NCBI RefSeq assembly: GCF_000614185.1
Contig: NZ_BAKM01000022.1
Coordinates: forward strand, 35,928-99,927
Direction: 5' to 3'
DNA: 64,000 nt
Origin: Phocaeicola sartorii JCM 17136 = DSM 21941
GTDB lineage: Bacteria; Bacteroidota; Bacteroidia; Bacteroidales; Bacteroidaceae
The notes beneath the pieces were generated by a model. The model was not told where the DNA came from. It worked only from the letters and a program-made list of their open reading frames with translations, and did no database searches. Below are positions 1-8,767 of the stretch, in pieces; within the stretch, counting starts at the first letter, position 1; every line of letters starts with the position of its first letter. Both the position numbers and the translations under genes were made by a program.

Positions 1-1306
1 TATTTACAATAGCTTCGTACAGTTCCTGCTTGCCGCTTACCTGCTTGGGCTCACCATTTTGCTTAGCATAAGCCACTACTTCTTCCAATGTCAGCTTGCC
101 TTCTTCAAATTCCTTGCCTTTGCCACTGTCGAATGAAGCATAGCGGTCTGACAACATCTTGCAGTATGGAGATTCATTAAGCAGAGCAGCAGCACTTTCC
201 AATGCACGCGCCATAGCGTCCATACCTGCAATATGGGCGATAAAAATATCTTCCAGATCAGTAGAGTTACGACGTGTCTTGGCATCAAAGTTGGTACCGC
301 CATTGCCCAAACCGCCGTTGCGGATAATCTGCATCATGGCCTGGGTCAGTTCGTAATTGTCGATAGGGAACTGGTCTGTATCCCATCCGTTCTGATAATC
401 GCCACGATTGGCGTCAATAGATCCCAACATACCGTTATCTACCGCAACGGCCAGTTCATGTTCAAATGTATGACCAGCCAAAGTAGCATGATTCACCTCA
501 ATGTTCACTTTGAAATCCTTGTCCAGGCCGTGGGCTTTCAAGAACCCTACCACTGTTTCGGTATCCACATCATATTGATGCTTAGTCGGCTCCATCGGTT
601 TGGGTTCAATCAGGAAAGTGCCTGTAAATCCTTTGCTCCGGGCATAATCGCGGGCAATGGTCAACATCTGAGCCAAGTGTTCTTTCTCACGCTTCTGATC
701 CGTATTCAACAAAGACATATACCCTTCACGTCCGCCCCAGAACACGTAATTGGAACCACCCAGTTCGATGGTAGCGTCAATAGCGTTCTTTATCTGGACC
801 GCTGCACGGGCAACCACATCAAATTCGGGATTTGTAGCAGCACCGTTCATATAGCGCGCATGACCGAAAACATTTGCCGTACCCCATAACAATTTGATTC
901 CGGTTTCAGCCTGTTTCTGTTTGGCATAAGCAACTATCTCTTTCAGATTCGCTTCATATTCCTCTATTGTATCGGCTTCCTCGCACAAGTCCACATCATG
1001 GAAACAATAATATTCGATTCCCATCTTCTGCATGAATTCAAAACCGGCATCCATCTTATTCTTGGCAGCCTGCACCTTATCGGCATCACCGTTCCAAGGG
1101 AATTTCTTTGTTCCGCCACCAAACTGGTCACCGCCTTCGGCGCACAAGGTATGCCACCATGCCATAGCAAACTTCAACCAGTCTTTCATCTTCTTTCCGT
1201 TAATTACTTTTTCAGCATCATAGTAACGGAACGCCATCGGGTTCTTACTTTCCTTACCTTCAAATTTAATTTTTCCTATACCGGGAAAATACTCTTTTGT
1301 AGCCAT
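1..1306 (-). CDS. xylA: Xylose isomerase (3' end cut by window edge)
   Basis: Converts D-xylose to D-xylulose in the cytoplasm, the first step of the isomerase pathway. Read from the ATG at 1306, the frame stays open to base 1 (435 codons); the family is about 438 residues, so only the last few codons and the stop are missing. Visible family features are the FHDVDL segment, the metal-binding IEPKP segment, [13 protein letters not shown], and SIDANRGD near the C-terminus. It follows xylB by 93 bp on the same strand, so the two are probably co-transcribed under the upstream XylR. No frameshift was found on translating the whole segment. Confidence 0.96.
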   Translation of the reverse strand, partial: MATKEYFPGIGKIKFEGKESKNPMAFRYYDAEKVINGKKMKDWLKFAMAWWHTLCAEGGDQFGGGTKKFPWNGDADKVQAAKNKMDAGFEFMQKMGIEYYCFHDVDLCEEADTIEEYEANLKEIVAYAKQKQAETGIKLLWGTANVFGHARYMNGAATNPEFDVVARAAVQIKNAIDATIELGGSNYVFWGGREGYMSLLNTDQKREKEHLAQMLTIARDYARSKGFTGTFLIEPKPMEPTKHQYDVDTETVVGFLKAHGLDKDFKVNIEVNHATLAGHTFEHELAVAVDNGMLGSIDANRGDYQNGWDTDQFPIDNYELTQAMMQIIRNGGLGNGGTNFDAKTRRNSTDLEDIFIAHIAGMDAMARALESAAALLNESPYCKMLSDRYASFDSGKGKEFEEGKLTLEEVVAYAKQNGEPKQVSGKQELYEAIVN

Positions 1307-1399
1307 AATTTTTTACTTGTTTTAATAACTTGTTCTAATTTATCTAATATCTATTTTATTCTACACGCAAGCGATAACCTTTCCTCTATCCGGAGCCCC

Positions 1400-2893
1400 T
1401 TAAAAGGCGGCCATCGCCTTCTCCAGGTTGGACTTCCAGCGGGCATACGCATCATCATAAGCAGTGCGCTGTGCCACATCAGGCTCTATCACTTCCAGTT
1501 TTTCCAATGTGGCAAACGCCTCATTGTTATCTTTATAAACACCCGCACCTATGCCGGCACCCTTGGCGGCGCCCACCGATCCGTCCGTGTCATACAGTTC
1601 GATCACAGCTCCTGTCACCCCCGCCAATGTCTCGCGGAAGATAGGACTGAGGAACATATTGGCATGTCCGGCATGAATCTTCTGCACAGGAATACCCATC
1701 CGCTCCATGATATCAATGCCATATTTAAACGAGAACACGATTCCTTCCTGTGCGGCACGAACAATATGCTGCTTTCCATGCAGGTTAAAATTAACTCCAC
1801 AGATAGAGCACCCCGTCTCTTTGTTTTCCAGCATACGCTCCGCTCCGTTACCAAAAGGAAGGATGCTTACTCCGGCACTGCCGATAGGGGCCTGTGCCGC
1901 CAGCCTGTTCATATCACTGTAAGAAATACCTTCGGGGGCCACATTACGTTTCACCCACGAATTCAAGATGCCGGTGCCATTGATACACAGCAGTACTCCC
2001 AGACGGGTCTGCTCTGCGGTATGATTTACATGAGCGAATGTATTCACCCGTGATTTCGGATCATAATTCACCTCACCGTTCACACCATATACCACCCCCG
2101 ACGTTCCTGCCGTAGAAGCGATCTCTCCCGGATTGAACACATTGAGCGACAAAGCATTATTAGGCTGATCTCCGGCACGATAGGTTACAGGAATTCCTTC
2201 TTTCAGGCCTAATTCTTTGGCAGCCCATGCATTTACACGTCCCTGCTCGCCAAAAGTCGGTTTGATATCAGCTATCAGCGAACGGTCGAATCCATAATAA
2301 TCCATCAAGAAGCCTGCGACATCATTTGCCTGAAAATCCCAGAACATTCCTTCGGACAAACCAGACACTGTGGTACAAATATTCCCGGTCAGTTTCATAG
2401 CGATATAATCGCCGGGCAGCATTATTTTATAAATACGTTCGTACACAGCAGGCTCATTCTCTTTAATCCATGCCAGTTTGGAAGCGGTAAAATTCCCCGG
2501 AGAGTTCAGCAGATGAGATAGACACTGTGTCTCTCCCAATGCTTCAAACGCTTTCTGACCGTATGGAACCGCCCGTGAGTCACACCATATAATAGCCGGA
2601 CGTAACACGTTCTGCTCCTTATCCACACAAACCAGCCCGTGCATCTGATAAGAGATACCGATTGCGGCAATTCCATCCGGACCGACCCCACTCCCGGCCA
2701 TGACAGCCTGAGTTGACAATTTCAGATTTTCCCACCAATTTTGCGGATCCTGCTCAGCCCATCCGGGGCGTGCAGCCATAATAGCAGCCTCTGTTTTAGG
2801 GAAGAATGCAGAAGAAACACATTTTCCGGTCTCTGCATTTACCAAACTCGCTTTTACGGACGAACTGCCGATATCATAACCTAATAGGTACAT
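1400..2893 (-). CDS. xylB: Xylulokinase
   Basis: Phosphorylates D-xylulose to xylulose 5-phosphate with ATP, feeding the pentose phosphate pathway. The 497-residue protein is a complete FGGY-family sugar kinase: N-terminal phosphate-binding motif YDIGSSSVK (residues 6-14), substrate-side MHG (84-86) and WCDSR (103-107), catalytic Asp in AGDQ (about 242), and a second nucleotide-binding motif AGTSGVV (262-268). It lies between xylR and xylA on the minus strand. The 185-bp gap upstream, separating it from xylR, is long enough for an operator or internal promoter, but no convincing perfect -7 box was seen there. Confidence 0.95.
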   Translation of the reverse strand: MYLLGYDIGSSSVKASLVNAETGKCVSSAFFPKTEAAIMAARPGWAEQDPQNWWENLKLSTQAVMAGSGVGPDGIAAIGISYQMHGLVCVDKEQNVLRPAIIWCDSRAVPYGQKAFEALGETQCLSHLLNSPGNFTASKLAWIKENEPAVYERIYKIMLPGDYIAMKLTGNICTTVSGLSEGMFWDFQANDVAGFLMDYYGFDRSLIADIKPTFGEQGRVNAWAAKELGLKEGIPVTYRAGDQPNNALSLNVFNPGEIASTAGTSGVVYGVNGEVNYDPKSRVNTFAHVNHTAEQTRLGVLLCINGTGILNSWVKRNVAPEGISYSDMNRLAAQAPIGSAGVSILPFGNGAERMLENKETGCSICGVNFNLHGKQHIVRAAQEGIVFSFKYGIDIMERMGIPVQKIHAGHANMFLSPIFRETLAGVTGAVIELYDTDGSVGAAKGAGIGAGVYKDNNEAFATLEKLEVIEPDVAQRTAYDDAYARWKSNLEKAMAAF

Positions 2894-3078
2894 TTGAATT
2901 GAAAATTAAGAATTAAAAAATAATAGTCTCTGTCCCGATGCCTATATCAGCATTATCATTTCAAGGAAAGACCGGTGAAGAATCCAAAAGCATTTACAGA
3001 CTCTCCCGCAACGTCCGGAATGACAAGGCGGAATAATTTTACAGCAATCACAACAAGGCTAAAGTTATCTGTCTGTTA

Positions 3079-3813
3079 TCACTTCGTTCCCGACTTATTA
3101 TAGATGGAGCGGTCGAACTTGTAGAAGCGCGCCGCCCTGTGGCACACACCCACCTGCCTTTCCTCCAAAGGAACGACGTATGGCATCAATGCTATCTTCT
3201 TATGGAAATTCCTTACGTCAAACACCTTATCATAAATCAACTGATAAACTGTCCGCAACTGGGCTGCCGTAAACTTCCGGGGAAGCAAGTCGAACATTAC
3301 GGCAGGAGCGTACTCTACATAATGACGTATATGCACCAATGCATCCTGCAAAATCTGAAAATGGTCGAATGCCAGGCTTTTCACCTCAGCTACAGGCGTC
3401 CAGCATGCATCGTATTTATCAGAGAGCTGTTCGAACCGTTTATCAATCTTCACCAGTGTCAGATAAGCGATAGTCACAATGCGGTCTATCTTCTTCTCGT
3501 CCAAACGATGAAAGCGTTCCAGCCACAACACATCCTTGGGGTTACGGGTACGGTCTTTCGAACCATACGCCTTAAACTGGGTCAACTTCACATTTTTCAG
3601 TCCGGTCAGTTCGTTCAACACCCGCTTGGCCGCCTCGTCCAAGTCCTCATCATCATAGATAAGGCTACCCGGCAACTTCATATTATTATATCCGTCCTCG
3701 GACTGTTTTCCCACCTGTCTCACCAACAGGACACGGAACTGCTCTCCATCAAAACCAATCAGCACACAGTCCACAGATACATGTAAATTAATCGTCTGGT
3801 TTATTTCCGACAT
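3079..3813 (-). CDS. xylR: Nudix-type transcriptional regulator (XylR/NrtR family)
   Basis: Probable sugar-responsive repressor or activator of the adjacent xylBA genes. The N-terminal 150 residues form a Nudix fold, but the Nudix box (around GSLIYDDEDLDEAAK) has lost the REUxEE glutamates (LNELTG instead), as expected for family members that bind a ligand rather than hydrolyse it. The C-terminal part, from about residue 175 with FTAAQLRTVYQLIYDK, is the winged helix of the NrtR/AraR/XylR group. The start at 3813 (MSEINQ) is chosen because a -7 box at 3843-3850 lies just upstream and would be inside the ORF if the ATG at 3879 were used. The regulated sugar, xylose, is inferred from the neighbours. 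Confidence 0.85.
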   Translation of the reverse strand: MSEINQTINLHVSVDCVLIGFDGEQFRVLLVRQVGKQSEDGYNNMKLPGSLIYDDEDLDEAAKRVLNELTGLKNVKLTQFKAYGSKDRTRNPKDVLWLERFHRLDEKKIDRIVTIAYLTLVKIDKRFEQLSDKYDACWTPVAEVKSLAFDHFQILQDALVHIRHYVEYAPAVMFDLLPRKFTAAQLRTVYQLIYDKVFDVRNFHKKIALMPYVVPLEERQVGVCHRAARFYKFDRSIYNKSGTK

Positions 3814-3842
3814 AACAGTATGGCTTTTATCATTTCCGGCAG

Positions 3843-3850
3843 CAAAGATA
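3843..3850 (-). promoter_or_regulatory. -7 box of xylR promoter
   Basis: The minus strand reads TATCTTTG, a perfect match to the Bacteroides -7 consensus TAnnTTTG. It lies 29 bp upstream of the chosen xylR start, and no clear -33 element is visible. Confidence 0.6.
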
Positions 3851-4114
3851 AACACTATTTTTTGAATTATAGAAAACAAAATATACTTTTTTATTATGTT
3901 CTAAAACATTATTTTTCAATATAATAAATATCTTCTATTATACAATATGACACCTTACACTTATCATATATACTACAATATATACTATAAGAAACCTTTT
4001 CCGTCTTCTTTTTTTCCTTTCCCCAAAGGACTTTTATTCCATTCAGTCCCTCATTTCGGACACTTGGTTAAAAAAAAGCAATCTTTACGCAGAAAAATTA
4101 ATAGAACAAAGTTG

Positions 4115-4143
4115 TTTGTTACCAATAATTTTCTTTACTTTTG
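4115..4143 (+). promoter_or_regulatory. Promoter of the polysaccharide locus / receiver gene
   Basis: TTTG at 4115-4118, then 17 bp, then TACTTTTG at 4136-4143, a good Bacteroides -33/-7 pair. The predicted start of transcription is near 4150, giving a leader of about 20 nt before the ATG at 4169. Confidence 0.7.
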
Positions 4144-4168
4144 CCCATTAAAATCTAAAGACGACTCT

Positions 4169-4534
4169 ATGAGAAAAAAAATTTTAGTGTTGGACGACAA
4201 AATAGCAATTGCGAAAGTCCTTTCAATCTATCTGGCCAGTGATTATGATTGTATTTGGTTACCGAATGGCATCGAAGGAGTAAAATGGCTTCAGGAAGGC
4301 AATATACCGGATTTAATCATATCGGATATCCGTATGCCCGAAATGCGTGGAGACGAGTTTCTGGAATGGATAAAATCCAATCAGCTATTCAAACAAATTC
4401 CAGTGGTCATGCTAAGCAGCGAAGATAGTACCACAGAGCGCATACGTCTGTTGCAAGAAGGTGCGAATGACTATATAGTCAAACCTTTCAATCCCATGGA
4501 ACTAAAAGTAAGAATCAAAAAAATTATTGAGTAA
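4169..4534 (+). CDS. Receiver-only response regulator
   Basis: A 121-residue single-domain CheY-like protein with no output domain. The acidic pair DD (residues 9-10), phospho-acceptor Asp53 (ISDIRMPE), the switch Ser in MLSS (83-84) and Lys105 (VKPFN) are all present, so it should be phosphorylatable. Start 4169 follows directly after a promoter whose -7 box lies inside the longer upstream ORF. It is the first gene of the polysaccharide operon, 6 bp ahead of the initiating sugar transferase. That transferase carries its own receiver-like N-terminus, so direct protein-protein control is a reasonable guess. No histidine kinase is adjacent; candidate kinases lie at 31.7-35.8 kb. Confidence 0.9.
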   Translation: MRKKILVLDDKIAIAKVLSIYLASDYDCIWLPNGIEGVKWLQEGNIPDLIISDIRMPEMRGDEFLEWIKSNQLFKQIPVVMLSSEDSTTERIRLLQEGANDYIVKPFNPMELKVRIKKIIE

Positions 4535-4540
4535 TTCGAC

Positions 4541-5718
4541 ATGACTTTTCTGCTTTATATAGGAAAGGACAAAGATTTTTTTGCGCAAATTCAGCAAGCT
4601 CGAAAATGTCCAGATGATTTATGCTCAAAATTACCGGGATGCCATAACGATTTGTACCAGGCTGAAGGTGCGTGAGAATATTATCGTCCTCCACGAACAA
4701 GGAGAGATAAACGGAGACATTGAACAGATACGGTAGTTTTAGAAAAAAATTCTATCAAGCATACGTCGTACTCATTACAGACAGACTGACTCCCGAAGCC
4801 AGCAAAGTCTATCTGAACAGTGGAATAAACGATACTGTCAGCTGGAATATCACCACTCCCCAGTTAAGACAGAAAATAGAGATTGTCAATAAAAGGCAGG
4901 AATTGCTATACGCACGAGACAGGAAGAAAAAAGAGGTGAGGCACTTCATCCTTCCCAAATGGAAACGTTGCTTCGACATTCTTTTCTCCAGCATAGCGCT
5001 GATCCTCCTGTCACCTGTTTTTCTGGCGATTACCATAGCCATACGCCTGGAAAGCAAAGGAGCTGTCATTTACAAATCAAAACGGGTGGGGACAAACTAT
5101 ACCATCTTTAATTTTCTAAAATTCCGCTCCATGTATGCGGATGCTGATAAAAAGCTGAAAGACCTTGCCGGTCAGAACCAGTACCGGACGGAAGAGACTC
5201 CGGAAGTTGCCAGAGAATTCTCGATGGAAAAGCTAGGAGGGCTGATGTTTGGAGACGACGGTGTTATAGACGATGGAGGAATGCTGGTCTCCGATGATTT
5301 CATCATGACGGAGGAAGAATTCATCTCCATGCAAAATGCATCGGATGAGAGTCCTTTTATAAAAATAGAAAAAGACCCCCGTGTCACCAAGGTAGGACGT
5401 GTTTTACGAAAATACAGTCTGGATGAGCTGCCTCAGCTGATCAATATATTAAAAGGCGACATGTCCGTAGTGGGCAACCGCCCTCTCCCACTCTATGAGG
5501 CCGAACGCCTGACAAACGACGAAAGTATCGAACGCTTCATGGCTCCTGCGGGACTGACCGGTTTATGGCAGGTGGAAAAGCGGGGGGATGCCGGTAAACT
5601 ATCTGCAAAAGAACGCAAAGAATTAGATTTGAAATACGGCAGGGAATTCTCATTTTTCCTGGATATGAAAATCCTGTTCAAAACGTTGACGGCTTTCGTC
5701 CAGAAAGGAGATGTTTAA
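4541..5718 (+). CDS. Polyprenyl-phosphate sugar-1-phosphate transferase with pseudo-receiver N-terminus (two apparent frameshifts)
   Basis: Initiating enzyme (Bac_transf family, WbaP/ExoY-like): moves a sugar 1-phosphate from a nucleotide sugar to undecaprenyl phosphate at the inner membrane. The core has a single hydrophobic hairpin (CFDILFSS to VFLAITIAI), KFRSM, the catalytic stretch DPRVTKVGRVLRKYSLDELP, and NRPLPLYEAE. An acidic insert of about 80 residues lies between KFRSM and DPR. The first 130 residues resemble a receiver fold but lack the phospho-Asp (IIVLHEQG) and the Lys (VSWNITTP). Restoring one frame needs removal of one T from T7 at 4576-4582 and one base near 4732-4734, giving 391 residues. 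A shorter product from TTG at 4720 is possible but would lack half of the N-domain. Confidence 0.8.
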
Positions 5719-5753
5719 ATTAGTTGTTTTAGGAATAAAAAGGAAAGTATTAT

Positions 5754-6596
5754 ATGGGTAAAGTATGTCTTTTTATCATCTGTATATGTTGTTCTATCCA
5801 TCACTTAAATGCGCAGCAGGAAGGACAACCAACACAATCGGTGCAACACCCCCTTGTGACACAAGATGATGTATTGGGGAATATGAATGTGGATTATGCG
5901 AAGATAAAGCTGCCTCCGTTAAGTGTCCTTTATGAGAATGCACGCAGCACTCCAAGCTTACAGATTCTGGAAAAGGAGAAACAACTGCAAAAAAAGCTAT
6001 TGTCGAAAGAGAAAAAAAACTGGCTCGGGTTTATCAACGCCGGCGGAAGTGTTTCTTATGGTATAGCCGACAATGTGGCCAGCAATACGGATGTCAACAC
6101 ACCGCTTATTTACAGGTATGTAGGCACAGAGCAGACATCGTGGAATGTGGGAGGCGGCATCAGTATTCCTTTTGAAAAACTGTTCGACCTCCGGGGAGGA
6201 ATTAAGCGCCAGCAAATCCAAGTGGACATTGCAGAATTAAAGAAACAGGAGGCATACGAAACGCTCAAAATACAGATCGCCCATCTATATGTCCAAATCC
6301 TGTCCAATATTGAGACATTACAAAGATCGGCTGAAAATATAGCTTTATACAAAGGCGCCTCGGCTGTTGCAGAACAGGAATATAGAAACAGACGTACCTC
6401 TATTAACGAAGTGGCTAAAACAAAGGAGCAGGAATTTGCCGCCAATCAGGCCTTCGCCTTACTACGCTCCACCATTAACGACCAACTGCTAACTCTTGAA
6501 ATAATCTCCCACACACCTATCCTGACCATACAAGGAGAAAAGGAGGAGCAAGAAACAACGGTACAGAGACAAGAGGGGGAAGAGAACAAGAAGTAA
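5754..6596 (+). CDS. TolC-like outer-membrane protein, short
   Basis: A 280-residue exported protein with a Sec signal peptide (hydrophobic CLFIICICCSIHH, cleavage near LNA/QQ). The rest is helical and rich in Gln, Glu and Lys, with a beta-type middle section (VSYGIADN, WNVGGGISIPFEKLFD) and a long coiled segment from about residue 145 to 245, as in the outer-membrane efflux (TolC) family. At 280 residues it has only one of the usual two repeats. It lies between the initiating transferase and the Wzz-like gene, so it may take the place of the usual Wza exporter. The C-terminus is highly charged (EEQETTVQRQEGEENKK). Confidence 0.65.
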   Translation: MGKVCLFIICICCSIHHLNAQQEGQPTQSVQHPLVTQDDVLGNMNVDYAKIKLPPLSVLYENARSTPSLQILEKEKQLQKKLLSKEKKNWLGFINAGGSVSYGIADNVASNTDVNTPLIYRYVGTEQTSWNVGGGISIPFEKLFDLRGGIKRQQIQVDIAELKKQEAYETLKIQIAHLYVQILSNIETLQRSAENIALYKGASAVAEQEYRNRRTSINEVAKTKEQEFAANQAFALLRSTINDQLLTLEIISHTPILTIQGEKEEQETTVQRQEGEENKK

Positions 6597-6617
6597 AAAA
6601 GACAAAAAGAAATAAGC

Positions 6618-8738
6618 ATGGAATTATTTAAATATATAGTCAAGTTTATCTATCGCATCCGCTGGTGGATGGTTCTCTTTCCATGTATGGCCGGCATCAT
6701 AGCGTGGTTCCTTACCAGGAACCTGGAAAAAACGTATGATGTAAAAACCACCATATTTACAGGAATCATATCCGGATACAACGTAGATGCCACCGATACC
6801 AGAAACGCCACCGTGCACATGAGTAATTTAATGAATATCATCACGACAGAGCGCACGCTGAAAATAGTATCTCTGAAACTGCTTGCCCGCTGTTTGGTGT
6901 ACGGTGATGCCGAAAGAAACACCAGCTATATTTCAGCCATACATTACCAGCAGCTGGTTTCCGGCATTCCACGAGAGTTACAGGCATTGATAGACAAGCA
7001 AAACGAAGAGAAAACCTATCATAATCTGGTAGCTTTCGAACGCCCGTCCATCAATAATTTTATCTACCAACTGCTTAACTACACCCATCCTTATTTCAGC
7101 GTGCCCTTGCTTTCGCAACATATAAAAGTTGCCAGGTTGGGAAACAGCGATATGATTGAGATCGCTTATAGTACCAACGACCCGGGAATAGCTTATAACA
7201 CGCTTGAAATACTGAATGAAGAGTTTGTCAAGCAGTATCATGAATTACGCTATGGAGAAACGGATAATGTTATCAAATTCTTCCAAGAAGAACTGGCCAG
7301 ACTAGGTAAAATGCTGACCGCCGCCGAGGATTCTTTGATAGAGTACAATATCGAGAACCGCATCATCAACTACGGAGAACAAACCAAACAGGTGGCAAGC
7401 ATGGACGCCGCTTACCGGATGATGGACAATGATTTACTTGTCAATTACTCCACCAGCAAGGCGTTGATTGATTTTTATGAATACAAACTAGGTGATGTGG
7501 CTAAATTGATCCGTACCAACAACGAGTTTATGGACAAGCTTCATCAAATGTCCCAATTGAATACTCAGATCTCAACCATGGAAGTCACTCCGGACGAAAA
7601 GAACCGGAAGAAGCTGGAAGAACAAAAAAACATTTTAAGTAATGCCGAACAAAATATCAATGATCTCGCTCTGAGACTCAGTGCTGAAGCCGCAAGCACA
7701 AACAATGTATCATACGAAACCCTCATCAGCCAGTGGCTTGACCAAATAGTCCTTGCCGAAAAGACCAAAGCCCAAATGGAGGCACGAGATATAATGAGAG
7801 AGAATTTAAATGAAGATTTTCTCTATTTCTCCCCCATCGGCGCCACTTTGGGCCGGAAAGAAAGACATATCAGTTTTGTAGAAAGCAACTACATGTCCAC
7901 AATGGGAGCCTTGAATGCAGCCATCTTGCGACAAAAGAATCTGGAAATGACCTCGGCTTCATTAAAAATCATGAACCCGCCCTTGTTTCCGCTGACCTCC
8001 TCACCCACCAATGCACGTATGATTATACTTGCATCCATACTGGGTACTTTACTTTTCATCATCGGTTATTTTCTGATTATCGAAATACTGGACCGTACCC
8101 TCAGGGACAAAATCCGGACAGAACGAATCACCGGAGGAACAGTCATCGGCGCATATCCTAAAGAAAGCAAGTTAAGATACAGACGCTATAATAAAGCCAT
8201 AAACGAAATGGCCGTCAAGCAACTCAGCACCGCTTTATTGCCTTATCTCAGCGTACAGAAACAGCGAGTCATCAATCTGTTAAGTACAGAAGAGAAAGAC
8301 GGCAAGACTCATGTCGCCCGCCTGATAGAGGAATATTGGAGCAGCATCGGCTTAAATGTCCGCCGCATTACATACGATGAAGATTTCCTTAGTGAAGACA
8401 GCCAGTATGTACAGGCAAACAACTTGAAAGAACTATGTCCCGATTTGGAAGAAGATGAAATTCTTCTTATCGAACACCCTGTTCTGAAAAGCAATCCTTT
8501 ACCTCCGGCTTTATTAAATGAAGCATCCATCAACCTGCTGGTTGTCCGTGCCAACCGTACTTGGAAAAATACGGATCAAGCAATGTACGAGCATTTGTTA
8601 CAAGTTAAACAGAAAGAAGTGCCCGTCCTTTTCTATCTGACACAAGCAGACAGAAATACGGTGGAAGACTTTACAGGACAGTTACCTCCTTACACAAACT
8701 TTAAGAATTTGGAATACAGCTGTTTCAACTTGGATTGA
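6618..8738 (+). CDS. Wzz-like polysaccharide co-polymerase with degenerate tyrosine-kinase domain
   Basis: A 706-residue inner-membrane protein of the polysaccharide co-polymerase (PCP-2a) type, expected to set chain length. TM1 lies at about residues 15-32 and TM2 at about 468-490, with a long periplasmic coiled region between and a proline-containing stretch (NPPLFPLTSSP) just before TM2. The cytoplasmic tail (about 500-706) has the outline of a bacterial tyrosine kinase domain, but its P-loop is STEEKDGKTH (about 555-564) rather than the usual PGEGKS/T form. The C-terminus has just one Tyr instead of a tyrosine cluster. It starts 21 bp after the TolC-like gene. Confidence 0.82.
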   Translation: MELFKYIVKFIYRIRWWMVLFPCMAGIIAWFLTRNLEKTYDVKTTIFTGIISGYNVDATDTRNATVHMSNLMNIITTERTLKIVSLKLLARCLVYGDAERNTSYISAIHYQQLVSGIPRELQALIDKQNEEKTYHNLVAFERPSINNFIYQLLNYTHPYFSVPLLSQHIKVARLGNSDMIEIAYSTNDPGIAYNTLEILNEEFVKQYHELRYGETDNVIKFFQEELARLGKMLTAAEDSLIEYNIENRIINYGEQTKQVASMDAAYRMMDNDLLVNYSTSKALIDFYEYKLGDVAKLIRTNNEFMDKLHQMSQLNTQISTMEVTPDEKNRKKLEEQKNILSNAEQNINDLALRLSAEAASTNNVSYETLISQWLDQIVLAEKTKAQMEARDIMRENLNEDFLYFSPIGATLGRKERHISFVESNYMSTMGALNAAILRQKNLEMTSASLKIMNPPLFPLTSSPTNARMIILASILGTLLFIIGYFLIIEILDRTLRDKIRTERITGGTVIGAYPKESKLRYRRYNKAINEMAVKQLSTALLPYLSVQKQRVINLLSTEEKDGKTHVARLIEEYWSSIGLNVRRITYDEDFLSEDSQYVQANNLKELCPDLEEDEILLIEHPVLKSNPLPPALLNEASINLLVVRANRTWKNTDQAMYEHLLQVKQKEVPVLFYLTQADRNTVEDFTGQLPPYTNFKNLEYSCFNLD

Positions 8739-8767
8739 CCGCCATTGAGCACAAAAGGAAATAAATA

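Larger units (their letters stand above)
3814..4168. other. Divergent intergenic region xylR / receiver gene
   Basis: A 355-bp AT-rich stretch with no supported gene. It holds the xylR promoter on the minus strand and the receiver-gene promoter on the plus strand. It also has two copies of ATATACTA 12 bp apart near 3968-3987, and a small hairpin (TCCTTT, loop CCCC, AAAGGA, 4015-4030). The latter two have no known role. The upstream extension of the receiver ORF back to 3947 is low-complexity and probably not translated. Confidence 0.6.

Noticed and set aside
233..2053. Long plus-strand frames at 233-889 and 998-2053
   Set aside because: They lie antisense to xylA and xylB, have no family resemblance and reflect codon bias of the real genes.
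3139..3786. 215-codon plus-strand frame
   Set aside because: Exact antisense of xylR, with no start signals.
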